From contig JANAVG010000016.1 in the NCBI GenBank assembly GCA_024213275.1, positions 83,540 to 119,052 of the forward strand: 35,513 nt of DNA, read 5' to 3'. The notes under the pieces were generated by a model. The model saw only the letters and a program-made list of their open reading frames with translations, was not told where the DNA came from and made no database searches. A program made the translations under genes and the position numbers. Position 1 is the first letter of the stretch, and every line of letters begins with the position of its first letter. This document shows positions 21,902-30,296 of the stretch, piece by piece. The DNA is from Rossellomorea sp. BNER. Lineage in GTDB: Bacteria > Bacillota > Bacilli > Bacillales > Bacillaceae_B.

Positions 21902-23464
21902 ATGGAACGGCAACAGCTTATCGAGGACAGAAATAAATTAATCATATACATACTTTTTCCTATCTATATAATTGATACTATGTTTTATACCTTTGTAGAA
22001 GGGGGATGGCTTTTTCTTTGGCCGCCTGTTGGCCCCATTCTATCCATAATATTTTTTACTTCTGTAAAATTCAAGATCGCTCCAGTTAAAAAAATGTGTT
22101 TGACTATTTTTTCAATCTATATATATTTTCTTTATCTCAATATCATCATGCCTGATTTAATTAATTATCTATTTTTTCTATTTGTTGTGATTGTTTCTGC
22201 ATTCTATCAGTCTATTAGAGTGGTATTACATTCAAGCATTCTTACAATATCTACAATGATTATTCTTCCTTTATACTTGGGCAGAGAAATGATTTCAAAT
22301 GTAAGCATGCTTGAATTTCCATACATAATATTATTAGCATTATTTATTACTATCGTCGTTATGCTTTTTATTAAATTTGCTAATACACTATATGAAAAAG
22401 CAAATTTCAACGAGAAACAAGCTAAGCTCGAACTAAAATCAACTCGTACATCACTTGATGCCTTTTTTGACAATTCCAACGAAGCTTTTGCCATTGTAGA
22501 TCCGGACCATTACGTCCTAGAAGCTAATCATCGTTTTAATACTCTTTTCTTTGCTCAATCGAATGAGTATAAATCATATAATAAAATGATATCCGCTATA
22601 AATCACAAATGGAAAGAAGCTCCAAAGGTATTAGAAATAGAGTTAACATTTCCAATCAATCAGGATATAAAAATACTGGATTGTTCCTTTGCACCATTAA
22701 TTAATGACGATGATCAGCTTTCAGCTTACTCTGTTATTATTCGTGATATTACTGAGAAGAAGCAAATGGAAGAGTATGTCACTAATTCCGAAAAATTAAA
22801 AACAAGCGGCCAAATGGCTGCCGGTATTGCTCATGAAATACGAAACCCTTTAACGGTAATCTCTGGGTTTCTTCAGGTCATGAAGGAACAGAATAATTTT
22901 CGACCACAGTACTTCAGTATTATCCATAATGAAGTGGAACGAATGAATGGAATCTTAAATGAGTTTTTATTGCTTGCAAAACCTTTAAAAATTCAGTTAG
23001 AACGTAAATCTGTACATCACTTACTTGAAGATGTTATCCTCCTCTATGAATCTCAATCAAAAATGAAAAAAGTTGAGTTGATATATGAGAATAGTAAGGA
23101 AGAGATTATGCTCGAATGTGATCCAAATCAATTAAAACAAGCTTTTATTAACTTGCTCCAAAATGCGCTTGAAGCCGTTCAAGATACTGTAAACGGACAA
23201 GTGAGAATTTCCTGTGAGAGAAAGCATGAATTAGAAATTAATATTATCGATAATGGAATAGGGATACCTAAAGAAATCCTAGAAAAAGTCGGAACCCCAT
23301 TCTTTACTACAAAAGAAAATGGAACAGGTTTAGGTTTAATGATCACTCAAAAAATCATTGGTCAACATGGAGGTAAATTAGAAATCGTCAATAGTAATGA
23401 TGTGGGAACTCACATTGTGATCAAGCTTCCTATCCTAAATCAACTGCTAACAAAAAAGAGTTGA
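21902..23464 (+). CDS. Sporulation-type membrane histidine kinase (KinB/KinD-like)
   Basis: This 520-residue kinase has six hydrophobic segments within about residues 12-165 with very short loops, a PAS domain (about 185-300, AFAIVDPDHYVLEANHRF), the dimerisation and phosphoacceptor domain with His311 in AGIAHEIRNPLTVISGF, and an ATPase domain with N, G1 and G2 boxes (LLQNALEAV, DNGIGIP, GTGLGLMI). The HEIRNPLT signature with a single PAS is typical of the kinases feeding the Spo0A phosphorelay. No response regulator gene is adjacent, as expected for such orphan kinases. By position, between clpE and mhqR, it occupies the place of B. subtilis kinD, but its six-span sensor looks like KinB and not the Cache sensor of KinD. 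GAGG precedes the ATG. Confidence 0.85.
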   Translation: MERQQLIEDRNKLIIYILFPIYIIDTMFYTFVEGGWLFLWPPVGPILSIIFFTSVKFKIAPVKKMCLTIFSIYIYFLYLNIIMPDLINYLFFLFVVIVSAFYQSIRVVLHSSILTISTMIILPLYLGREMISNVSMLEFPYIILLALFITIVVMLFIKFANTLYEKANFNEKQAKLELKSTRTSLDAFFDNSNEAFAIVDPDHYVLEANHRFNTLFFAQSNEYKSYNKMISAINHKWKEAPKVLEIELTFPINQDIKILDCSFAPLINDDDQLSAYSVIIRDITEKKQMEEYVTNSEKLKTSGQMAAGIAHEIRNPLTVISGFLQVMKEQNNFRPQYFSIIHNEVERMNGILNEFLLLAKPLKIQLERKSVHHLLEDVILLYESQSKMKKVELIYENSKEEIMLECDPNQLKQAFINLLQNALEAVQDTVNGQVRISCERKHELEINIIDNGIGIPKEILEKVGTPFFTTKENGTGLGLMITQKIIGQHGGKLEIVNSNDVGTHIVIKLPILNQLLTKKS

Positions 23465-23492
23465 TAAATAATCCGGAAATAAAACTTTATAA

Positions 23493-23635
23493 AAAAAGCG
23501 TAAGCGCCTTGGATTTCCCCCACATCCTATGGACCACTGACAAGCCAAAAACGAGCCACATAGTAAGGGTTCCTTTTCCCTTTCTATGTGGCTTGACTTA
23601 TGTCTCGAGGGGATAGGGGCTTAAGCTTGCCACCG
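23493..23635. repeat. Possible intergenic repeat ending in GCTTAAGC-type arms
   Basis: The stretch opens AAAGCGTAAGCGCC and closes GGGGCTTAAGCTTGCC, an imperfect inverted pair, and contains the strong hairpin listed below. I recall AAGCGTAAGCGCC between genes in many Bacillaceae, but only this copy is in the window. Confidence 0.35.
23554..23593 (-). terminator. Strong hairpin between the kinase and peptidase genes
   Basis: AGCCACATAG (23554-23563) pairs with CTATGTGGCT (23584-23593), then AAGGG with CCCTT inside after one mismatch. On the minus strand CGTTTTTGG follows, so it suits termination of the peptidase transcript. Confidence 0.75.
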
Positions 23636-23691
23636 GTAAACCTTTATATCTATATACATTCCTATATTTTCTTATCAACTTTTGAAGTATT

Positions 23692-25383
23692 TTATAATTC
23701 TTTGTCATTCACCTTGTCTAGCCAGTTTCGAATTGGTTCAACAACTGAATGTACAGATCCCTCTTCAAAAGGTGATAAAAGGTTAGCTGATTTTACTAAA
23801 TTTAAGAAAGATTGACTTCCTCCTAATTGACAGAGAGAGAGATAATCATCCCATACTGCTTCTCCCTCAATCGATTTTTTCCAGAATTGAAAGGCGCAAA
23901 TTTGAGCCAAAGTATAGTCAATATAATAAAATGGTGATGTATAAATGTGACTTTGTCTTTGCCAATACCCACCTGATTCCAAATAAACATTCCCATCGTA
24001 ATCCTTATAAGGTAAATACTTTTCCTCTAATTGACTCCATTTATTTTTTCGTTCTTGGGGAGTAGCGTTTGGATTTTCATATACAAAGTGCTGGAATTCA
24101 TCTACAGCCACACCATAAGGAAGGAATAATAATCCGCTGCTCAAATGAGTAAACTTATACTTTTCTGTTTCTTCTTCAAAGAACAGTTCCATCCAAGGCC
24201 ATGTAAGAAATTCCATACTCATAGAATGAATTTCACAAGCTTCATAAGTAGGCCAAATATATTCAGGAATTTCAAACTCCTTACTAGAATATACCTGGAA
24301 TGCGTGTCCAGCTTCATGTGTAAGGACATCGATATCCCCTGATGTACCATTAAAGTTAGAGAATATAAATGGAGCCTGATAATCACTTATAAACGTACAA
24401 TAACCTCCCCCTGCTTTGCCCTTCTTCGCCTCTAAATCCATTAGGTTATTTTGAATTAAGTAAGAGAAAAACTCATCTGTTTGAGGAGATAATTCCTTAT
24501 ACATTTTTTGACCGTTTTCAATAATCCACTGTGCAGAACCTTTAGGTTTGGCATTTCCACTTTCAAATTCAAAACCTTCATCATAATATTTTAATTGATC
24601 TACTCCAATTCTTTTCTTTTGCCTATTTTTCAACTCAGTCGCTAATGGCACGATATGTTCTTTTACTTGGTCCCTAAATACTTTTACCATTTCTGCGTTA
24701 TAATCGGTTCTCGTCATACGATAGTACCCAAGCTCAACAAAGTTTTTATACCCCAGCTTATGAGCAATATTCGTTCTGACTTTAACTAATTCATCAAAAA
24801 TAGTGTCTAACTCTTCTTCATGTTCTTGAAAGAAAGCGACTTTTACTTCACTTGATTCTTTTCTAATATCCCTATCCTTTGACTCTGTGAATGGCTGAAG
24901 TTGAGCTAATGTATATTCTTCACCCTTAAATTGAATTTTCGCCGAAGCCAATAACTTGGTATACTTTGAAGACAATTTATTTTCCTTTTGCAACAAAGGT
25001 ACAATTTCAGGAGCAAATGTCTTCAATTCTGCTTCAGCTAAATCAAACAACTGACTCCCCCATTTATCTTCTAATGCTTTTCTATGAGGTGAATCGATGA
25101 GTGCACGATAAAATTCTGAAACTAGTCCCTGAATCGAAGGTTGTAATTCATCCATATAATCTTGTTCAGCTTGATAGAATTCGTCATTGGTGTTGACAGT
25201 ATGACGTATGTAGCAAATATTATACATTGTATCTACTCGGTTTCGGATTGAGTTAATATCTTTCATTACAGCTTCACAGATTTCTAACGATGTTGAATCT
25301 TTAAATTCTTTAAGCTTATTATTAAATTCTTTTTCCACTTCCTCTAAAACTGGTCTTTCGTATTTAAATTGTTCAAACTTCAT
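23692..25383 (-). CDS. M3 family oligoendopeptidase (Pz-peptidase/PepF-like)
   Basis: This 563-residue cytosolic zinc peptidase has the M3 signature HEAGH (356-360) and the third zinc ligand in YEACEIHSMSMEFL, about 25 residues later. Length and the sequence around GTSGDIDVLTHEAGHAFQ fit the M3B Pz-peptidase/oligoendopeptidase F group, which cleave short peptides inside the cell. There is no signal peptide. A TATAAAATG context gives the ATG at 25383, with AGGAGGGG just upstream. It lies downstream of mhqR on the same strand, with a mobile repeat and a terminator between them, so it is probably transcribed separately. The physiological substrates cannot be told from sequence. Confidence 0.9.
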   Translation of the reverse strand: MKFEQFKYERPVLEEVEKEFNNKLKEFKDSTSLEICEAVMKDINSIRNRVDTMYNICYIRHTVNTNDEFYQAEQDYMDELQPSIQGLVSEFYRALIDSPHRKALEDKWGSQLFDLAEAELKTFAPEIVPLLQKENKLSSKYTKLLASAKIQFKGEEYTLAQLQPFTESKDRDIRKESSEVKVAFFQEHEEELDTIFDELVKVRTNIAHKLGYKNFVELGYYRMTRTDYNAEMVKVFRDQVKEHIVPLATELKNRQKKRIGVDQLKYYDEGFEFESGNAKPKGSAQWIIENGQKMYKELSPQTDEFFSYLIQNNLMDLEAKKGKAGGGYCTFISDYQAPFIFSNFNGTSGDIDVLTHEAGHAFQVYSSKEFEIPEYIWPTYEACEIHSMSMEFLTWPWMELFFEEETEKYKFTHLSSGLLFLPYGVAVDEFQHFVYENPNATPQERKNKWSQLEEKYLPYKDYDGNVYLESGGYWQRQSHIYTSPFYYIDYTLAQICAFQFWKKSIEGEAVWDDYLSLCQLGGSQSFLNLVKSANLLSPFEEGSVHSVVEPIRNWLDKVNDKEL

Positions 25384-25467
25384 TTTATAGCCCCTCCTAT
25401 TCTCTCCATAATATTCGATAACGGCTTCTCAAACTCCTCTTTCGATTGAACCGAACATTCTTTTTAT

Positions 25468-25615
25468 CAGTCGTAAACATTGTTGTTAATTGGAAAGGAG
25501 ATAGTTGGTTGCAGCGAAAGGATACTCGCTTTCCGCGGGAGTCCGCATATCCACTCCAACCAACCATTATACGAAATTTATGTTCTTTTAAAAAACAATC
25601 TTTTAGAAAACAATC
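25468..25615 (-). mobile_element. MITE-like repeat, type I, internally deleted (copy B)
   Basis: On the minus strand it opens GATTGTTTTCTAAAAGATTG and holds GGTTGGAGTGGATATGCG, also found in copy D at the right edge of the window. It then jumps to CCGCGGAAAGCGAG, the right part of the core in copy A, and ends with TTAACAACAATGTTTACG. The central GGGACAGGTGAGACC part is missing. The ends have decayed and no direct repeat is clear. Confidence 0.65.
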
Positions 25616-25640
25616 TATGAGTAAAACCACTCATTATTTT

Positions 25641-25670
25641 AAAAATAAAAAAGACCCCGGGATCGAGGTC
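25641..25670 (-). terminator. Terminator of mhqR
   Basis: GACC and CG pair with CG and GGTC (25653-25670) across one mismatch with a GGAT loop. A long T-rich tract follows on the minus strand at 25641-25652. Confidence 0.75.
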
Positions 25671-25674
25671 GAAT

Positions 25675-26124
25675 TTAATAAGACAGATCTTTTATTGAAA
25701 GCCCTACTTTCTTTAACAAATCAATAGCGATATCCTTTTCTTCATTACTTATTACGGACATAAGTTTATGGATCCTTTCCTCATGCTCAGGAAAAATTTC
25801 AGCAATAAACTCTTTTCCGCTCTCAGTAATCTGAGCATACGTAACTCTGCGATCGTTAGGGCATGCCACTCGCTTAATAAATCCTTTTTTCTCAAGCTTA
25901 TCTACTACATAGGTAATACTCCCGCTTGCTAATAGGATTTTCCCGCCTATTTGCTGAAGAGGTTGATCTCCTTTGTGATAGAGTAGTTCTAAGACCCCAA
26001 ATTCTGTTGGATTTAAGTCTTTTTCATGGATAAATTTATTTACTTCTTCATTTATTGCCTTATAGGCTCTTGAGAGAACGATAAATAGTTTTAATGATTG
26101 TTCAATATCTTTTCTTTCACTCAT
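25675..26124 (-). CDS. mhqR: MhqR-like MarR family repressor
   Basis: This 149-residue winged-helix protein matches B. subtilis MhqR (YkvE), including NPTEFGVLELLYHKGDQPLQ and ILLASGSITYVVDKLEKKGF with the wing VACPNDRRVTYAQIT. MhqR represses quinone and diamide detoxification genes (mhqNOP, mhqED, azoR2, mhqA in B. subtilis) and is released by quinone-like electrophiles. None of these targets is in the window. Its position between the kinase and spo0E agrees with B. subtilis. AAAGGAATG precedes the ATG. It is followed at once by a terminator, so it is monocistronic or the end of a transcript starting at the nucleotidase gene, whose stop is 70 bases upstream. Confidence 0.88.
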   Translation of the reverse strand: MSERKDIEQSLKLFIVLSRAYKAINEEVNKFIHEKDLNPTEFGVLELLYHKGDQPLQQIGGKILLASGSITYVVDKLEKKGFIKRVACPNDRRVTYAQITESGKEFIAEIFPEHEERIHKLMSVISNEEKDIAIDLLKKVGLSIKDLSY

Positions 26125-26194
26125 AATTTATTCATTCCTTTAAATATAGAAATATCTCAATTTCAAACTATTATACAAAAGTAAAATGGAACTG

Positions 26195-27781
26195 TCAATT
26201 ATGTCCTTTTCCATTTATTACAACTCGCCAATTATGATTCACTTCTGCACTAATAACTCCATGCTCGAGAAAGTAATTTGCCAACAGCTCTGTCATATCA
26301 ATTTGTATTTCCCTTAAAATTTTCTTTCCTTGGAACATACGATATTCACCGCCACCTCCTGCACGATAATTATTCATGACAACTTCGTACAGTTTTTCTT
26401 TATTAATGGGCTCACCCTTAAAGTTAAGACTCACTATTCTGTCTCCAATTGGATGTGCTAAATCGATCACATAATGAATCCCTTCCCACATATCATAATT
26501 ATAATGCTGAGGTTTTGGTGTGGAGAATTCTGGATTAATAGTGATCGTTTCGTCTTCCTTGACATTAAAATAGGAAGCGGATCGTTCCAATGCCGCTTTT
26601 ATATCTTCCCCAGTGATTTGAAGTACTGTTAGTGTGTTAGGATAGATATAATTTGATACGATATCTCTCATGGTTACGTTATTCGGAAGTCCTCTAGCAG
26701 AATTATTAAATAAAGCAGTATTTGATATTTCTACCTTAGCAAAATGCATTTGCACTCTATTAATAAATTCAACAAGCGGATGTTCCTCAAGTCTAGCTTT
26801 AAAGGGATCTTTTATCGTCATGTCACCATCTATATTTCCAATAGGCTGATCTAGCCATTTTTGTGCTTCTTTCTCATAATAATGTGTCAGATCTAACACT
26901 TCACTATCTGACTCCTCTTCTGATACTGAGAGAATCTCTACCTCTTTATGAATGAGCTTCCATGAATCATTTGTTTTTTTCAACTCTAAGTCAACTTTCG
27001 CTACACACTCTCCATTAAAGCCAGGTTGAACTACAACTACTCCATTAATTTCTCCGGAAAGCTTTCTGTGTTGATGACCTGTTAAGAGTACATCAATTCC
27101 ATCTACTTCGTTACAAATTCGATACCCTTGATTTTCTCCTGTTGGATTCTCTGTTGGTTCACCTGTTGAAAGATCTTTTTCAAATCCACCGTGATAGGAA
27201 ACAACCATTAAATCTGGATTTTCTTCTTCATGAATATATTGTACCCAACGCTTTGTGGCATGTAAGGCATCTTCAAAATGGACATCTTTAATATGATCTG
27301 GACTTTCCCAATTAGGTATATAGTGAGTAGTAACACCCAATATGGCAACTCTTATTCCACTATCAAATGATTTCATGATATAAGGTAATCCAAAATACGT
27401 TTCCTTTGTCGAGTGATGGACAATGTTTGCGGAAAGCCACGGAAAATTTGATTGACTTACAGCTTTTTTTAAAGAGGCCATACCATAATTAAACTCATGA
27501 TTTCCAATAACAGCTGCATCATATTCTAAATGATTAAGGATTTCAATCATTGGATTGGACTGCTGATCCATATTTTTAACATAGTGGTATGTAAGGGGTG
27601 TTCCTTGTATGAGGTCACCATTGTCAATTGTGATGACGTTAGATTGTTCACGTTTAATTCTTTTAATAAGTGATGAAGCTTTTGCAATTCCTAATGGTTG
27701 TGGTAGATTCGTTCCATAATTAATAGGATATACATTTCCATGAACATCACTTGTTTCAAGAATAGTTATTTTTGTTTTCAT
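26195..27781 (-). CDS. Cytosolic 5'-nucleotidase / 2',3'-cyclic phosphodiesterase family protein
   Basis: This 528-residue protein has an N-terminal calcineurin-type metallophosphoesterase domain (about 1-260) with the dimetal ligands in TSDVHG (Asp12, His14), DNGDLIQG, GNHEFNYG, VSYHGGFEKD and LTGHQHR, and a C-terminal 5'-nucleotidase domain (about 320-510) with FNNSARGLP and YRAGGGGEYRMF. UshA and YfkN relatives are exported, but this one begins MKTKITILETS with no signal peptide, so it acts in the cytosol like B. subtilis YunD. It should remove phosphate from nucleotides or nucleotide sugars. AAAGGGGG precedes the ATG. Divergent from the ZIP gene, with a mobile repeat in between. Confidence 0.85.
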   Translation of the reverse strand: MKTKITILETSDVHGNVYPINYGTNLPQPLGIAKASSLIKRIKREQSNVITIDNGDLIQGTPLTYHYVKNMDQQSNPMIEILNHLEYDAAVIGNHEFNYGMASLKKAVSQSNFPWLSANIVHHSTKETYFGLPYIMKSFDSGIRVAILGVTTHYIPNWESPDHIKDVHFEDALHATKRWVQYIHEEENPDLMVVSYHGGFEKDLSTGEPTENPTGENQGYRICNEVDGIDVLLTGHQHRKLSGEINGVVVVQPGFNGECVAKVDLELKKTNDSWKLIHKEVEILSVSEEESDSEVLDLTHYYEKEAQKWLDQPIGNIDGDMTIKDPFKARLEEHPLVEFINRVQMHFAKVEISNTALFNNSARGLPNNVTMRDIVSNYIYPNTLTVLQITGEDIKAALERSASYFNVKEDETITINPEFSTPKPQHYNYDMWEGIHYVIDLAHPIGDRIVSLNFKGEPINKEKLYEVVMNNYRAGGGGEYRMFQGKKILREIQIDMTELLANYFLEHGVISAEVNHNWRVVINGKGHN

Positions 27782-27901
27782 TCCCTGGCCCCCTTTAATT
27801 TCCTAGTATGTCTATTCTAACAAAAAACAGAATGGAAGTACCCTTATTATTGGTAGTGATTATCATTCCGTCTTATTTATTCATTAAACCTCTAAAAATA
27901 A

Positions 27902-28082
27902 GGCTCTTTTCATAATGATTGTTGTTATTTAACCCGCAGCCTGAATACACTTCGCGCACCTTAGAGTGACCTGTGAGCCTCCTCGAAAAGCTGTGGGGTC
28001 TCACTTTGGCCACTGTCCCTGCAGGAGTCTACGTGTATTCAGGCTGCTCAATGCTTCTAGCAACAAACTTTTAGAAAACAGC
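27902..28082 (-). mobile_element. MITE-like repeat, type I, with 9-bp target duplication (copy C)
   Basis: The ends GGCTCTTTTCATAATGATTG and ACTTTTAGAAAACAGC are terminal inverted repeats that include TTGTTG/CAACAA. TAAAAATAA flanks the element directly at 27893-27901 and 28083-28091, a perfect 9-bp duplication. The core on the minus strand keeps GACTCCTGC, GTGAGACCCC and GAGGAGGCTCAC as in copy A. A perfect 15-bp inverted repeat GCAGCCTGAATACAC (27936-27950) / GTGTATTCAGGCTGC (28033-28047) lies inside the termini. Confidence 0.8.
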
Positions 28083-28083
28083 T

Positions 28084-28116
28084 AAAAATAAAAAGGAACT
28101 GCCCATTAAGGTTCCT
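28084..28116 (-). terminator. Terminator-like hairpin beside copy C
   Basis: AGGAAC (28094-28099) pairs with GTTCCT (28111-28116), and on the minus strand a T-rich tail follows in the target duplication. No gene on that strand is convincing upstream. Confidence 0.5.
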
Positions 28117-28497
28117 GAACCATATTTTAGTTATGATTACAGACATCCTATTTTGGATAGCACCTTTAAATTTTATATCGATGAAGGGCGTTTTAAAAAA
28201 TTCGCCCAGAAACAACATTTTATTTGTACCGCTTGTTTCCACTTCAGAAAGAGGAATAATCAATCTAGTAAATCTATGATGCTAACTTGATAGTATCCAA
28301 TCATTATGGAACACCTTTCAATCAGGAATATAAAAGCGCAATAACCTTCTTCTATTGTGAAAACTTTTTATTCTTTAACTAAAGCATGGTATATTGTAGA
28401 AAGATTAAACTATTTATAAGTGGTTTTTATTTAGACATTATTTTTCTACGAGAGTACATAGGGAAGTATTATTTTTTGGGAAGGGTCTGGGACAAAC
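28117..28497. other. Leader of the ZIP gene, no other gene seen
   Basis: No coding region is supported. GGGCG and CGCCC near 28186-28207 form a short hairpin with an AT-rich loop. Frames on the minus strand lack a ribosome-binding site and run into the hairpin at 28084-28116. No clear promoter, riboswitch or metal-regulator box for the ZIP gene was found. Confidence 0.4.
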
Positions 28498-29229
28498 ATG
28501 GGTCAGGTATTAGTCGGCAGCACGCTGTCTGCACTTTCTACAGGAGTAGGAGCATTACTTATTCTTTTTCTACACGGTACGATTACACATAAATGGAGAG
28601 ATATTCTACTAGCCTTTACAGCGGGAATCATGATGGCTGCATCTCTACTCAGCTTAATTCCTGAGTCTCTCGCCGCAGGTGGGATACTTCCACTATTAAT
28701 AGGGATTTTCTTAGGTGTATTAACACTTACAATCATGGAAAAGTATATTCCACATATTGACTTAGAGCATTCACGAAAAGGGATAGAGATTGATGAAAAA
28801 GCTATGTTAATTGTAGCTGCAATCACATTACATAATATCCCCGAAGGACTTTCTGTTGGTGTAAGCTACGCAGTTGATCAGTCCGATACGGGGAACTTAA
28901 TTGCATTTGCAATTGGACTTCAAAATGCACCTGAAGGGTTTCTAGTTGCTTTGTTTCTAATGAATCAAAAGATAAAAAAATTTAATGCCTTTATCATCGC
29001 TACATTAACTGGTGCCATCGAAATAGTTACAGGAATACTAGGATATTACTTGACTTCGTTTGTAAATTTCCTTGTTCCATATGGTTTAGCTTTTGCCGCT
29101 GGTGCTATGCTGTTTATTATCTATAAGGAGTTAATACCGGAGAGTCATGGAGATGGAAACGAAAGAAATGCGACCTTCTCCTTTATTATTGGAATTTTGT
29201 TCATGATCATTTTAATAGAAAGTGTTTAG
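28498..29229 (+). CDS. ZIP family divalent metal transporter
   Basis: This 243-residue membrane protein has about eight hydrophobic segments and the two ZIP metal-site motifs: HNIPEG in segment 4 and QNAPEG in segment 5. These bind zinc or other divalent metals for import into the cytosol. The second motif has Gln where many ZIP proteins have His, a change also common in the ZupT/GufA branch. The loop between segments 3 and 4 is short, with HIDLEH as the only histidine-containing part. GGAAGGG lies about 12 bases before the ATG, a longer spacing than usual. It converges with spo0E, ten bases apart. The metal preferred cannot be told. Confidence 0.85.
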   Translation: MGQVLVGSTLSALSTGVGALLILFLHGTITHKWRDILLAFTAGIMMAASLLSLIPESLAAGGILPLLIGIFLGVLTLTIMEKYIPHIDLEHSRKGIEIDEKAMLIVAAITLHNIPEGLSVGVSYAVDQSDTGNLIAFAIGLQNAPEGFLVALFLMNQKIKKFNAFIIATLTGAIEIVTGILGYYLTSFVNFLVPYGLAFAAGAMLFIIYKELIPESHGDGNERNATFSFIIGILFMIILIESV

Positions 29230-29239
29230 GAGTCGATCG

Positions 29240-29485
29240 CTATACATAATCTGCGGTCTTTTTTGATTCAGATTGAAATAAAAGGACCGACCATTTACCC
29301 TTCTTATCGTTTTTACATTGATATTGTTGATACAGATTTAATAACTTGTCCAATTCTTGGCTACATGCAACGGTTTGTTTATCAGTAAATCCTAATTTTT
29401 CACCTAAAAATATCATTTGTGATCTCTTTTTTTTAATTTTATTTACTAATAATTTTTTTCTTAAATTTGAACAAATAATCACCAT
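29240..29485 (-). CDS. spo0E: Spo0E-like aspartyl-phosphate phosphatase
   Basis: This 81-residue protein has the Spo0E family helical hairpin: a first helix IKKKRSQMIFLGEKLGF, then TDKQTVACSQELDKLLNLYQ, with the conserved SQELD whose Asp is needed for phosphatase activity. Spo0E removes phosphate from Spo0A-P and so delays sporulation. The family motif plus its place between mtnD and the kinase/mhqR block, as in B. subtilis, support the name. I chose the ATG at 29485, preceded by AAAGGGG; an upstream in-frame start at 29530 lacks a site. The first helix begins with a basic segment (NLRKKLLVNKIKKKR). It would act against the kinase encoded at 21902-23464, though direct pairing is not shown. 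Confidence 0.82.
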   Translation of the reverse strand: MVIICSNLRKKLLVNKIKKKRSQMIFLGEKLGFTDKQTVACSQELDKLLNLYQQYQCKNDKKGKWSVLLFQSESKKTADYV

Positions 29486-29702
29486 AATTGACCCCTTTAT
29501 TTTAATCTTTTCGAAAACCGTAACAATCATTACTTAGGTATTATCACAACATTTACTAGAAAAGTAAATAGATTCGCAAAATTAGACAAATAAAGTTAAA
29601 AGAACAATTTTCTCTACAATATCCCTGCAAGTCTTCGACAAAAATTACGAGAAACCGAATTAATCTTTTAGAATATTCAGTTTTATATTCCGGGAAATCT
29701 AT

Positions 29703-29737
29703 GAAAAAATAAGAGGCTGACCAATAAGGTCAACCTC
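29703..29737 (-). terminator. Terminator of the mtnWXBD operon
   Basis: GAGG-TGACC pairs with GGTCA-CCTC (29713-29737) across one mismatch with a 5-base loop, followed on the minus strand by TTATTTTTT. Confidence 0.88.
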
Positions 29738-29746
29738 CAAAGTTTA

Positions 29747-30280
29747 CTAAGCATTCACATTCTTTTCATCGTAAATCGGAACCCAACCTTCTTGAGTCAC
29801 AAAAATCCTCACTGCCACAACTTGACGATCATCTGATAATGTAAAATAATGACGAACATTTTCTGGAACAGATATAAGATCTCCTGGATTTAAATGAACC
29901 TCAAAAAATATCCCATCGTTCCCCTGGATGACAAAGACTCCATGACCACTTACAATAAAACGGACTTCATCATCTGTGTGGTGGTGCTCTTGTTTGAAAT
30001 TTTTCAAAAGTTCATCTAAATTCGGGGTGTTACCTGAAAGCGAAATAACATCCCATGCTTCATATCCTCTTCTTGCTGATATGTCTTTAATCTCTGCTTG
30101 AAATACAGATAATATCTCTTCTTTTTCTTTATCTGTTAGTAAAAATTTTTCTTGAAGAGGAATAGGCAGTTTTTCAATATCCCAGTTCTCATAGATAACA
30201 CCTTGATCTTGTAGAAACTCTACAACTTTGTCTTCATTGTCGATTACTGTCTCTTTTCCTTGAATTTTAATGATTGTCAT
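29747..30280 (-). CDS. mtnD: Acireductone dioxygenase
   Basis: This 177-residue cupin enzyme oxidises 1,2-dihydroxy-5-methylthiopent-1-en-3-one to 4-methylthio-2-oxobutanoate and formate when it holds iron, the last step before transamination in methionine salvage. Metal ligands are seen as His99, His101 and Glu105 in HHHTDDEVR and His144 in VRHYF. The length is normal. It is the last gene of mtnW-X-B-D, 16 bases after mtnB. GGAGG lies before its ATG, and a terminator follows ten bases after the stop. Confidence 0.96.
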   Translation of the reverse strand: MTIIKIQGKETVIDNEDKVVEFLQDQGVIYENWDIEKLPIPLQEKFLLTDKEKEEILSVFQAEIKDISARRGYEAWDVISLSGNTPNLDELLKNFKQEHHHTDDEVRFIVSGHGVFVIQGNDGIFFEVHLNPGDLISVPENVRHYFTLSDDRQVVAVRIFVTQEGWVPIYDEKNVNA

Positions 30281-30296
30281 TATATATTTCCTCCTC

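Noticed and set aside
27855..27872. Fur-like TGATTATCATTCCG between the nucleotidase and ZIP genes
   Set aside because: Only one half matches well, and it is more than 600 bases from the ZIP gene with no promoter beside it.
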